From: Nocardia alba NBRC 108234
GTDB taxonomy: Bacteria > Actinomycetota > Actinomycetes > Mycobacteriales > Mycobacteriaceae
Reading direction: 5' to 3'
DNA: 64,000 nt
NCBI RefSeq assembly: GCF_001612665.1
Contig: NZ_BDAX01000002.1
Span: 620,001-684,000 of the forward strand
Part shown: in pieces, positions 31,488 to 39,797 of the stretch
Layout of the letters: each line of letters begins with the position of its first letter
How positions within the stretch are numbered: position 1 is the stretch's first letter
Made by a program: the position numbers and the translations under genes
The notes under the pieces: model-generated
The model's input: the letters and a program-made list of their open reading frames with translations, nothing else
Told to the model about the DNA's origin: nothing
The model's database searches: none

Positions 31488-32573
31488 ATGACCCGCCGAT
31501 GCCGCGGCTGCGCGAAGACCACGCTCACTACCGTCCTCGATCTGGGGTCGGTCCCGGCGGCGGACCACTTTCCGCCACGTGACACTCCGGTCGCCGATAC
31601 CGAATGTGGTCATCCGCTGCGGATGGACCGTTGCGCCGCGTGCGGGCTGGCTCAACTGGCCGACGACGACACCGTCACCGCGGAGCCGCGCGGCGTCGAA
31701 CCACGGGCACTGCGCGACCAGGCCGCCGAAGCGGTGGGTCTGGTACACGCCGCCGGGCTGCTGCGCGGGTCGACGGTCACCGAGTTCGGCAGCCCCCACG
31801 GCGGCACCTGGTTGCCGCTGCTCGCCGAGCACGGTTTCACCGAGAGCACCGGCGGGCCGAGCGATGTGGTGCTCGACTGCTTCGGGATCATGCACGAACC
31901 CGATCAGCGTGCGGCGTTCGCGGCACGGGCCGCGGCGACGGCTCCCGACGGCGTGCTGCTGGTGCAATACCACTCGCTGGCCACCATCGTCGCGCAGGGA
32001 CAGTGGAACGCGTTGCGGCACGGGCACTTCGCCTACTACTCGCTGTCCACGCTGCGCACCCTGCTGCGGGCGGCCGGGATGAGTGTGGTCACCGCGTGGG
32101 AGTTCGACCTCTACGGTGGCACGGTGCTGCTGGCGGTTCGCCACGGCGATCACACCCCGGATACCGTGATCGACCGACTCCTCGCGGCGGAAGCCGATGC
32201 GCTGAGTTCGACCGCCGAATTGCAGCAGACGGTCGACCGTCACGTCCATGCCCTGCGCGATTGGCTGGAAACCGCGGTCGCCCAAGACCTTCGGGTCTAC
32301 GCCTACGGCGCCGCGTCCAGGGCGGTGGCCCTGCTGAGCATGGCGGGCGCGCACCGCGGGCTGCTCGCCGGCGTCGCCGACGCGTCACCGGGAAAACAGG
32401 GGTGCCGGATGCCCGGCACCGATGTTGCGATCATCTCCCCCGCCGAACTGGTCGCCGCCGAACCCGACGTCGTGCTGCTGACACTGCCGGACCTGCTCGC
32501 CGAAGTGAGCGCCGCACTGCCCGAACTCGACGGACGGTGGGTGATCGACGACCCGGCGGGCCCCCGCGGGTGA
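31488..32573 (+). CDS. Methyltransferase-like protein with altered active site
   Basis: The 361-residue protein has the same layout as the C-methyltransferase at 27198: N-terminal zinc cysteines (CRGC and CAAC), a middle Rossmann-like part, and a C-terminal domain with VYAYGAASRAVALLSMAG. It is degenerate, however. The SAM motif reads TEFGSPHGG instead of VEVASNDGY, and the YHEH active-site tetrad is RHGH (LRHGHFAYYS). It could be an enzyme with changed chemistry, a regulatory partner or a decaying paralogue. The start codon is ATG 31488. The next gene is convergent. Confidence 0.85.
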   Translation: MTRRCRGCAKTTLTTVLDLGSVPAADHFPPRDTPVADTECGHPLRMDRCAACGLAQLADDDTVTAEPRGVEPRALRDQAAEAVGLVHAAGLLRGSTVTEFGSPHGGTWLPLLAEHGFTESTGGPSDVVLDCFGIMHEPDQRAAFAARAAATAPDGVLLVQYHSLATIVAQGQWNALRHGHFAYYSLSTLRTLLRAAGMSVVTAWEFDLYGGTVLLAVRHGDHTPDTVIDRLLAAEADALSSTAELQQTVDRHVHALRDWLETAVAQDLRVYAYGAASRAVALLSMAGAHRGLLAGVADASPGKQGCRMPGTDVAIISPAELVAAEPDVVLLTLPDLLAEVSAALPELDGRWVIDDPAGPRG

Positions 32574-32614
32574 TCGGTGCGCGCGCAGACTGCCACGCTG
32601 TGATGTCGAGCCCG

Positions 32615-33694
32615 TCAGGGCGACGGGTCGAGCAGCGCGTCGAGCATCCGCGGTAGCGTGCGGGCCCGATCGTGGGCCGCCGCGACGCGAGCCCGACCGT
32701 CCTCGTGCAAGCGCGACCGCAACCCCGGATCGCCGGTGACCCGCTCGATCGCCGCCCGCAGCGCGGCTGAATCGTCAGCGGGAACGCACACCATGACGCT
32801 GTCGTCGGCATATCCGCCGTGGTCGGTGGCGATCACCGGGACGCCGAGGCTCATCGCCTCCAGCACGACGAGCTGACCGGCCTCGGGCAGCACGCTGGCC
32901 GAGATCACCGCGTCCCAGCTCCGCAGGGTGGTCATCGCGTCGACCTGACCGAGGAACTCCACCCGGCCGGCGAGGTCGGGCCGCTCGGCGCGCTCGCGAA
33001 GCTCGGCCAGGTAGTCCACGTCGCCGGGGAGTGCCCGACCGGCGATCTCGAGGCGAACCCCGGGCAACCCCGCGACGGCCTCCAGCAGCACGTGGTGGCC
33101 CTTCCATGAGGTCACCACGCCCAGAATGCCGATCACCGGCGGCGTGCGCTCGACCACGGCCGCGGGTTCGACCGGCCAGCGCACGCCGTTGAACGCGACC
33201 GCCACCTCGAAGCCGCGCTGACGCAACGGCGCCGCGGCGGTCTCGGAGACCGCGATGGCGTGGCCCACCGCCGCGCGCCCGGCCCACGCCGCGCCGTATT
33301 GCCGCCGGCTGGCCAGGATGTCGTGGACCAACCAGGCCGCCGAACGCCGATGCGGACGGGCCAGTGCCAGCGCGGGCAACGCCATGGTCGAATTGACGAT
33401 GATGCGGGTATCGCTGTCCCGCAACGGCTTACGCAACCGCCACGCCGCGCCGATCCAGTTCTTCAGCATGACCAGCGCGGCCGCCAACCGGCGCGGGCCC
33501 CGCTCGCCCGTCAACCCCAGCGGGGCGATCCCGATGTGCTCGACGCCGGCGGGTAGCCGGTCACGCAACGGACCGTCCGGGCAGGCGACCCGCACCCGGT
33601 AACCACGCTCGAGCGCCAGGTCGACGAGCGCGAGCATGACATTCTCCGCCCCCGATGCCTGTCCGGTGTGCGCGACGAATACCAGCTCGCGCAC
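32615..33694 (-). CDS. Glycosyltransferase family 4 protein
   Basis: The 359-residue protein has the GT-B fold. The N-terminal domain begins ELVFVAHTGQASGAENVML. The C-terminal donor domain carries GVVTSWKGHHVLLEAV and PEAGQLVVLEAMSLGVPVIATDHGG, the EX7E region that binds the nucleotide sugar. I chose GTG 33694 because the upstream lipoprotein gene ends at 33699; a longer version from 33769 would overlap it. It is the last gene of the minus-strand assembly operon. Donor and acceptor are unknown. Confidence 0.9.
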   Translation of the reverse strand: MRELVFVAHTGQASGAENVMLALVDLALERGYRVRVACPDGPLRDRLPAGVEHIGIAPLGLTGERGPRRLAAALVMLKNWIGAAWRLRKPLRDSDTRIIVNSTMALPALALARPHRRSAAWLVHDILASRRQYGAAWAGRAAVGHAIAVSETAAAPLRQRGFEVAVAFNGVRWPVEPAAVVERTPPVIGILGVVTSWKGHHVLLEAVAGLPGVRLEIAGRALPGDVDYLAELRERAERPDLAGRVEFLGQVDAMTTLRSWDAVISASVLPEAGQLVVLEAMSLGVPVIATDHGGYADDSVMVCVPADDSAALRAAIERVTGDPGLRSRLHEDGRARVAAAHDRARTLPRMLDALLDPSP

Positions 33695-33698
33695 GTCG

Positions 33699-34769
33699 TC
33701 AGCGCCCGGCACCGAGCACCTCCGCGCGGGCGCGGACCTGCGCCAGTGCCGGTTTGGCCGAATAGTCACGACGGAGCATGCCGAAGTTGTCCTCCAGGTC
33801 CTGGCGGTCGTCGCCCGCGTCGATCAGGGAGTAGACGAAAACGGGGCCGACAAGGGGCATCTGCGCGATCAAGTCCAGTCCGCCGCCGAGTATCTCGGCT
33901 TGGGTCTGCTCGTCGACCGCGCGCGCCCCGGTGCCGGTCGGCGCCCCGAATTCGGTGGGCCACAATCGCTTCGACGTGTCGCCGCGCGCGTCCATGATCG
34001 CGCGGATCCGTGTCAGATTGTGGAAGGCGTTGTCCCGGCTCGGCGCGGCGGGCAGTTCCGGATACGAGTACGGGTGCACCGCGACGGCATCGAAGTCGGG
34101 CGCCGAGCCGAGGGCGTAGAGACGCTCGATGAACGTCGTGGGCGCGATGTCGCGGCCGTTGTCGGCGGCGGGCGCCAAGCCTCCGACCAGTACCTGGCCG
34201 CCCGGCTGGCGGGTGCGCACGGCGGTCGCCGCCTGGTGGAGCAGCTGCGCGTACAGACCCACGTGGGGCAGTGGTGCGAAGAAGCTGGTGACATTGGGCT
34301 CGTTCCAGACCTCCCAGTGCCGGATCTGATCGCGATAGCGATCGACCGCGTCGGCGACGAACTGGCCGAACAGCGCGGGATTGGGCGCGGCCTTGTTCCC
34401 GGCCCCCGGATTCTGACGTGCCCACGGCGGCGAGTAGGTGAGGATGGCCAGCACGTGCAACCCGTGCGAGCGCGCCGACCGAACCACTCGGTCGGTCATC
34501 GACCAATCCTTGCGCCCACGGTCGTGCTCGATGAGTGACCAGTCCAGATCCATCCTGATCCAGGTGGCGCCCGCGTCGACCACGCCCGCCATCTGGCGGT
34601 CGAGTTCACTCGCGCTCATGCTGAGCCAGGGGTGTCCGCCCGCGATCCCGAGTCCGGTCTCGTTCATGTGCTCATCGAGCACCGTCGGCGTCGTCGGTGT
34701 CGAGCAGCCGAGCAGGGTGAGGGTGAGGGCCACGGTGGTGATCATCCGAGCGAATCGCCACAGTGTCAT
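33699..34769 (-). CDS. Lipoprotein glycoside hydrolase (clan GH-A, GH5/GH39-like)
   Basis: The 356-residue protein has a lipoprotein signal peptide (basic MTLWRFAR, hydrophobic stretch, lipobox TLLGCS) and a TIM-barrel glycosidase domain. The acid/base is in HWEVWNEPNVTSF (about residue 153) and the nucleophile in WPTEFGAPTG, both typical of clan GH-A. It is expected to sit on the outer face of the membrane. In exopolysaccharide loci such hydrolases (for example PslG) trim or release the polymer. Its start overlaps the end of the flippase gene by about 98 bases; the later ATG 34745 would lose the basic part of the signal. Confidence 0.88.
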   Translation of the reverse strand: MTLWRFARMITTVALTLTLLGCSTPTTPTVLDEHMNETGLGIAGGHPWLSMSASELDRQMAGVVDAGATWIRMDLDWSLIEHDRGRKDWSMTDRVVRSARSHGLHVLAILTYSPPWARQNPGAGNKAAPNPALFGQFVADAVDRYRDQIRHWEVWNEPNVTSFFAPLPHVGLYAQLLHQAATAVRTRQPGGQVLVGGLAPAADNGRDIAPTTFIERLYALGSAPDFDAVAVHPYSYPELPAAPSRDNAFHNLTRIRAIMDARGDTSKRLWPTEFGAPTGTGARAVDEQTQAEILGGGLDLIAQMPLVGPVFVYSLIDAGDDRQDLEDNFGMLRRDYSAKPALAQVRARAEVLGAGR

Positions 34770-36270
34770 CAGTTTTCGGCCCTCGCACGCTTCTTATCGT
34801 CAATCCGTCGGTCCAGCGCACAACGCAGCCGGCGAGGAAAAGGTACAACACACCGGCCACGGCGCAGGTAATAATCCACGGCGGCTCCCACCGCTGCTGG
34901 ATCATCGTCGCGGGTGCGATCACCGCGACGGCGACAACGCTGACCGACACCACCGAGGTGACCGGGAGCAACCGCCCGATCCGCACCGTGGCGACCAGTC
35001 CGACCCACACCCCGACCAGCAGCACGACGTTGGCCACCAGACCGGCGATGGCCGCGCCTTCGAACGACTGCCACGCGATCAGCGGCCACGACAACGCCAG
35101 GTCGACCACCAACGCGAGCAGCGCGATCCAGGGAATCAGGTAGTTGCGCCCGGCCGCCATCAGCGCGACCAAGCCCAGATGGGCCAGCGCGCCGAGCAGT
35201 CCGCCGATGATCTGGTAGCGACTCGCGTCGGCCGCCGATTCGAACTTCGCACCGAAGAGCAGGTCGATGACCTGGGTCGCGACCGGCCAGAAGGCGACGA
35301 GCGCGGTGAGGCCCAGGGCCGTCAGCGCGGCACCCGCCTGGCGGAAATAGCGTCGGAACCGGGCGGGGTCGGCGGGCCATACCGCGATCAGCAGCGTGGT
35401 CAACGGGGCGACGACCGCGATCGCCGCGGTATCGACGAGGTCGGCGAATTTCATGCCGACCGCGAACATCCCGACGGATTCGAAGGTGTCGAAGTGACCC
35501 AGCAGCAGCAGGCCCACCTTCTGCAGCATGATGATCAAGGCCAGGCCGATGCTGAGCGGCAGCGCCTCGCGCAGCATGCCGCCCCACCAGCGCAGTTCGA
35601 CGTGGCGCGCCGGGATCGGTCCGCCGAGTCCCCGACCGACGCCGACGATCTTGATCGCGATGGCGATCAGTTCGTACACCACCGCGGGGATCACCACGAT
35701 CAGCAAGGTCGGTGCCCACAGCACCGCGATGACGGTCAGCCCCACCTGAACGGCCCGCGCGATCGCCTCCGCCGCGGCGACCAGGGTCAACCGCATGGTC
35801 GACTGGAACAGCACGGTGAGCGCGTTGCTCGGCGTGGCGACCACCACGACCAGCCCCGCGACGGCCGTCGCCGCGATGACCTCCGGTGGACAATCGAGCA
35901 GCACCACGTAGCCGAGTGCCACCCCGTAGCCCAGCAGCCCGAGCGCGGTCCGCAGCACGATGAACGACGTCGCGATCTCGGCGACCTCGGCGGGCTCGCC
36001 GTGCACGAGTTTGCCGATGACCGCGCGCCCGACACCCAGGTCGGTGACGATCGCGAGCATGCCGAGCAGACCGAACACGAAGGAGAAGTAGCCCCATTCG
36101 ACCGCGGGCAGCATGCGGGCGGTGAGCATGGTGCCGAGCAGACCGAGCACCGCGGCGAAGATCCGGCTGGCCAGCATCGCGGCGGTGTTGTTGGCGGCGG
36201 CCCGGCCCGACATCGCGGCGCGGCCCTCGGCCGGTCGATCGGGGACCGCCGGTTTCGCCTCGGTCGTCAC
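34672..36270 (-). CDS. Wzx-type polysaccharide flippase (MATE/MOP superfamily)
   Basis: The 532-residue membrane protein has 12-14 predicted helices, beginning AAMLASRIFAAVLGLLGTMLTARML and ending near VAGVLYLFLAGCVV. It would flip the lipid-linked repeat unit across the membrane for Wzy-dependent polymerisation. GTG 36270 overlaps the stop of the upstream glycosyltransferase gene (GTGA). A hydrophilic tail of about 40 residues extends into the start of the lipoprotein gene in another frame. Confidence 0.92.
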   Translation of the reverse strand: MTTEAKPAVPDRPAEGRAAMSGRAAANNTAAMLASRIFAAVLGLLGTMLTARMLPAVEWGYFSFVFGLLGMLAIVTDLGVGRAVIGKLVHGEPAEVAEIATSFIVLRTALGLLGYGVALGYVVLLDCPPEVIAATAVAGLVVVVATPSNALTVLFQSTMRLTLVAAAEAIARAVQVGLTVIAVLWAPTLLIVVIPAVVYELIAIAIKIVGVGRGLGGPIPARHVELRWWGGMLREALPLSIGLALIIMLQKVGLLLLGHFDTFESVGMFAVGMKFADLVDTAAIAVVAPLTTLLIAVWPADPARFRRYFRQAGAALTALGLTALVAFWPVATQVIDLLFGAKFESAADASRYQIIGGLLGALAHLGLVALMAAGRNYLIPWIALLALVVDLALSWPLIAWQSFEGAAIAGLVANVVLLVGVWVGLVATVRIGRLLPVTSVVSVSVVAVAVIAPATMIQQRWEPPWIITCAVAGVLYLFLAGCVVRWTDGLTIRSVRGPKTDDTVAIRSDDHHRGPHPHPARLLDTDDADGAR

Positions 36271-37331
36271 GAAATCAACCCGGCGCCGCGATAGGCGTCG
36301 ACCGTCGCCTCGGCGGTAGCCCGCCAGCTCAGCTTCGACGCGGCGGCCAGACCTCGTTCGCGCAGCGCGGCGTTGTCGGCGCTGTCGTGCAGCAGGGGGC
36401 GCACGGCCGCCGACCACGACTCGACATCGGCGCGCGCGACCAGCACGGCACCGTCACCGCAGACCTGTGGCAATGCGCCGACCGCGCCGGCCACCACCGC
36501 GCCACCGCACGCCATGGCCTCCACCGGCGGCAATCCGAATCCCTCGTACTCCGAGCAGTAGGCCACCACGGTCGCGGCGGCGTACAGCGCGGGCAGATCG
36601 GCGACATCGACGTAACCGAGGCCGATGGCCGTGGCAGGCGCCTGCGGACCGGTGGATCCGGCCCCGGCCAGCACGAGCGGAATGCCGAGGGCCTGTGCCA
36701 CCTCCGCGAGCATCGCGACCTGTTTGCGTGGCTCGACCGTGCCCACCTGCAGGATGAATCGAGCCGGCAGGTCGTAGTCGGCACGCACCCGCCGCACCGC
36801 GGACGGCTCGGGGACGCGGGCCCATGCGGCCGGTGCGAGTGGCACCACGACCGCCGTACGCCCGAACCTGTCCGCGATCCGTTCGGCGGTGAACTCCGAG
36901 ACCGCGATCAGCAGGTCGGCACGCGTCAACGAGGTCCGGACCAGCACCTGCTCACCGCGCGCCCGATACCGGCTGAACGCCCACGGCACATCGAAGACGG
37001 ACAGGTCGTGCACCGTGGCGACCGTGGCGCGCGGACCGATCAGCGGAAGGTCGACATCGAGCCCGTGGAAAACATCGAATCCGCGCAGCGGTGCGACACC
37101 GTGCCACGCGCGGCGAGCGCCCGCCGCGACCGGCCTCGACACGGCGGAGACGGTGGCGGGCAGCGAACTCGCCGCGTCGGTTTGGACCAGCGCCGACAGT
37201 TGCGCGCCCGGCAGCAGCGCGGGCAACTGCGCCAGCAGTTCCCGCTGATAGGTCGACACCCCGGCGCCGTCGGGCCGGTAGGCCAACGCCCCGAAGCACA
37301 CGGTGGCTCGCTTGTTCGCAGCAGAATTCAT
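36267..37331 (-). CDS. Glycosyltransferase family 4 protein
   Basis: The 354-residue GT-B enzyme has the N-terminal YRPDGAGVSTYQRELLAQ glycine-rich entry. Its C-terminal half has VGTVEPRKQVAML and EGFGLPPVEAMACGGAVVAGAVG, the EX7E donor-binding block of mannosyl- and related transferases. It overlaps its neighbours on both sides by four bases (ATGA with the polymerase gene, GTGA with the flippase gene) and so belongs to a tightly coupled operon. The transferred sugar is unknown. Confidence 0.93.
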   Translation of the reverse strand: MNSAANKRATVCFGALAYRPDGAGVSTYQRELLAQLPALLPGAQLSALVQTDAASSLPATVSAVSRPVAAGARRAWHGVAPLRGFDVFHGLDVDLPLIGPRATVATVHDLSVFDVPWAFSRYRARGEQVLVRTSLTRADLLIAVSEFTAERIADRFGRTAVVVPLAPAAWARVPEPSAVRRVRADYDLPARFILQVGTVEPRKQVAMLAEVAQALGIPLVLAGAGSTGPQAPATAIGLGYVDVADLPALYAAATVVAYCSEYEGFGLPPVEAMACGGAVVAGAVGALPQVCGDGAVLVARADVESWSAAVRPLLHDSADNAALRERGLAAASKLSWRATAEATVDAYRGAGLIS

Positions 37332-38692
37332 GACGCCTGTTCCTTCACGGGGCTGCGCTCGACGGCCTCGGCTGGGGACTGCTGGGAGACCGCGCAGCCG
37401 ACAACCGCGGCGAGCAGCCAGAAGTAGAAATCGCTGGGAAAGATCTCGAAGTAACTCGACGCGACCGCGGCGACCGCACTCGACAGCACGGCCGCCGCGA
37501 CCCCGAGCGCCAGAGCGGCGTCGTTGCCGGTCATGGTGCGTGCCCCACGCAGCGCTAGCAGAAAGATCACCACCAGGATCGCGCAGAACAACCAGAGCCC
37601 GATCGGCCCGAGTTCGATGAGCAACTTCACGTAGTAGTTGTCAGGTTGGTACGGGCGTCCATAGATCTGGACTTCGCCGGTGGCATAGGGCAATTTCTCG
37701 GCGGCCGGGCCGAGCTCGGCCACGAGTTGGGCCGCCTTCGCCGCCCCGGTCGAGCCGAGGCCGTCCCCGAACGGATGGCTCGGAACCGTCCTCGTCACGA
37801 CCTTCCATCCGGTCTCGCGCGCGGCCAGGCTCTCCGAGGACAACAGCGAACTGCGCGCCTGCGAGGACGCCGCGACGACGGCCACCACGATCAACGCGGC
37901 CCCGCCGATCAACACCGCTTTGAGCTGTCGCCGATAGCGCACGACCGCGAGCACCAGCACGCCGATCAGCAAACCGAGCAGCGCGGCCCGCACAACGCTG
38001 GCCGCGACCCCGGCCACCAACAACGGACTCGACAGCAGGAACAACCGATTGCGGAACCGTCTCGGCGCGGCCAGCGCGACCGATCCGCCCACCAACAACA
38101 CGGTGACCAGGTAGAAAGCGAACGGGAACGGTTGGTTGAACGAGCCGAACGAGCGCATCAGACCACCGGAGAACCGGATCGTCTCGTTGAACTTGTACCC
38201 CATCTCGGCGAGCCCGGCGGCCCCGATCCCCTGCTGCATCAGGCCGAAGATCGCGATCCCGACCGACTCGACCATCATGATCGTGATGAGCAGATCACGA
38301 TCGCGCGCGTCGAACGGCCGCAGATACAGGATCAACGGCACCACGATGAAGTAGAAGAAAGTGATCTTGATAGCGAAGATGCCCAGTATTCCCGCTGTCA
38401 CGAACGCCGACCCGACCCCGAACACACACAGCACCGCACCGATCGACCACCACGGCAACGCCGGACGCGGTTCGGTTCGCCCATGGGGGACGAACGCCGC
38501 CACCGCGAGGGTGAGCAGCAGCATCGCCTCTTTCCAGCCGTCGACCCGCATCCACTCGGGCGCGATCAGCAGCAATCCGTTGAGCGGCACCAACGCCGCT
38601 ACCAGCAACAGCCCACGTTGGGGCCGATGCCAGATCCAGCGCAGGAACACCCATGCCACCGGCAGGGCCGCCACATATAACAGGGAGTTCAT
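37328..38692 (-). CDS. O-antigen ligase/polymerase family protein (Wzy-like)
   Basis: This 454-residue polytopic membrane protein has about eleven hydrophobic segments and a large hydrophilic loop in the second half (about residues 290-350). That is the topology of the Wzy_C/O-antigen ligase family. The position between glycosyltransferases and a flippase gene points to polymerisation of the exported repeat unit. It overlaps the GT2 gene upstream and the GT4 gene downstream by ATGA. Confidence 0.88.
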   Translation of the reverse strand: MNSLLYVAALPVAWVFLRWIWHRPQRGLLLVAALVPLNGLLLIAPEWMRVDGWKEAMLLLTLAVAAFVPHGRTEPRPALPWWSIGAVLCVFGVGSAFVTAGILGIFAIKITFFYFIVVPLILYLRPFDARDRDLLITIMMVESVGIAIFGLMQQGIGAAGLAEMGYKFNETIRFSGGLMRSFGSFNQPFPFAFYLVTVLLVGGSVALAAPRRFRNRLFLLSSPLLVAGVAASVVRAALLGLLIGVLVLAVVRYRRQLKAVLIGGAALIVVAVVAASSQARSSLLSSESLAARETGWKVVTRTVPSHPFGDGLGSTGAAKAAQLVAELGPAAEKLPYATGEVQIYGRPYQPDNYYVKLLIELGPIGLWLFCAILVVIFLLALRGARTMTGNDAALALGVAAAVLSSAVAAVASSYFEIFPSDFYFWLLAAVVGCAVSQQSPAEAVERSPVKEQAS

Positions 38693-39525
38693 TGCCGCAA
38701 GCCTCGCCCGAACAATTGCCCGGCCCGCGCCAACACCCGAACCAGCACCTGCCGCAGCACGCGACCGTCGCCGATCGCGACATCGAGCACACCGACGCGG
38801 TCGCGGAACTGCCGCCGTTGATGGTGGTTGAACCGCACCACGTCGGCGAATTTGCTCGCCGACGATGTCGTGCTCGAATAGTTGAACACCGACGCGCGGT
38901 TGATCGCGAACACCTGATCGTGGCCGTAGAACTCACCGCGGTCGCACAGCTGCGCCACCAGGTCGACATCCATCGCGTACAGGAAATTCACCCGAAAACC
39001 GGTGGTCAGGGCGAAATCGGCGCGCCGGAAGAGGAAAGCCGCGGTCGGGCACACGTCGTCGGGCATCTTCTGGACGAGGGTGCGCAGGATGGTCCGCGAC
39101 GAGCATCGACCCACCAGCCCCGGCAGCCCGCGCCCCCGCGCGAGCACCACGCCGTCGTCGTCGACGACGTCGAACTTGGCCCCGACAACCGCGATCTCGC
39201 TGTCGGCCATCGACTCGACCTGCGCCGACAGGCACCCTGGCGTGATCATGTCGTCGGCGCAGACGAGCTTGACCAGCTCACCGTCGGCCAGTTCGATCGC
39301 CCGATTCCAGTTCTGCACGATCGGCAGCGTCGTGTCGTTGGTGTACAGCCGAATCCGCGTATCGCCGAACGCGCGCACCAGATCGCCCGTACCGTCGGTG
39401 CTCGCGTTGTCGAGGACCACGATCTCGAAGTCGTCGAAGTCCTGGGCGCTGATCGACTCCAGCGTCTCGACGATCGTGCGTGCCGCGTTGAAAGCCGGTA
39501 CACATACCGACACTCGAACCCCCAC
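38689..39525 (-). CDS. Glycosyltransferase family 2 protein
   Basis: The 278-residue enzyme has the GT-A fold: the start VSVCVPAFNAARTIVETLESI, the VVLDNASTDGT nucleotide-binding segment and a metal-binding D-x-D-like VCADDM near residue 90. The family adds single sugars to lipid-linked oligosaccharides at the cytoplasmic face. GTG 39525 has GAGGGGT seven bases upstream. It is the first gene of the minus-strand operon GT2-wzy-GT4-wzx-GH-GT4 and shares a promoter region of about 270 bases with the divergent Wzz-like gene. Confidence 0.92.
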   Translation of the reverse strand: MGVRVSVCVPAFNAARTIVETLESISAQDFDDFEIVVLDNASTDGTGDLVRAFGDTRIRLYTNDTTLPIVQNWNRAIELADGELVKLVCADDMITPGCLSAQVESMADSEIAVVGAKFDVVDDDGVVLARGRGLPGLVGRCSSRTILRTLVQKMPDDVCPTAAFLFRRADFALTTGFRVNFLYAMDVDLVAQLCDRGEFYGHDQVFAINRASVFNYSSTTSSASKFADVVRFNHHQRRQFRDRVGVLDVAIGDGRVLRQVLVRVLARAGQLFGRGLRQ

Positions 39526-39797
39526 AGCGGTTACCCCTCAATGACACAGTTTTGCCGACGGCTCCGCCGTCCCGCACCCATCGAGGGCGAACGCCGATCA
39601 GACTACCTGTCCGGCCACTCGGATGTTCGCCGAGGAATTCCCAGCGACCTACCGGTGAGTGAACGGTACTGGCGGGGCAGGGTTGGGCCCGGTTCGCCGA
39701 CGCGACCCTTCGGCGGGCCTGAGGTATCGTCTTGGCAACTCGGTCGTGCCGAAGTGACGGCGCACCGGCTACGGGGGCCGGTGATCGAGAAGTGTTG

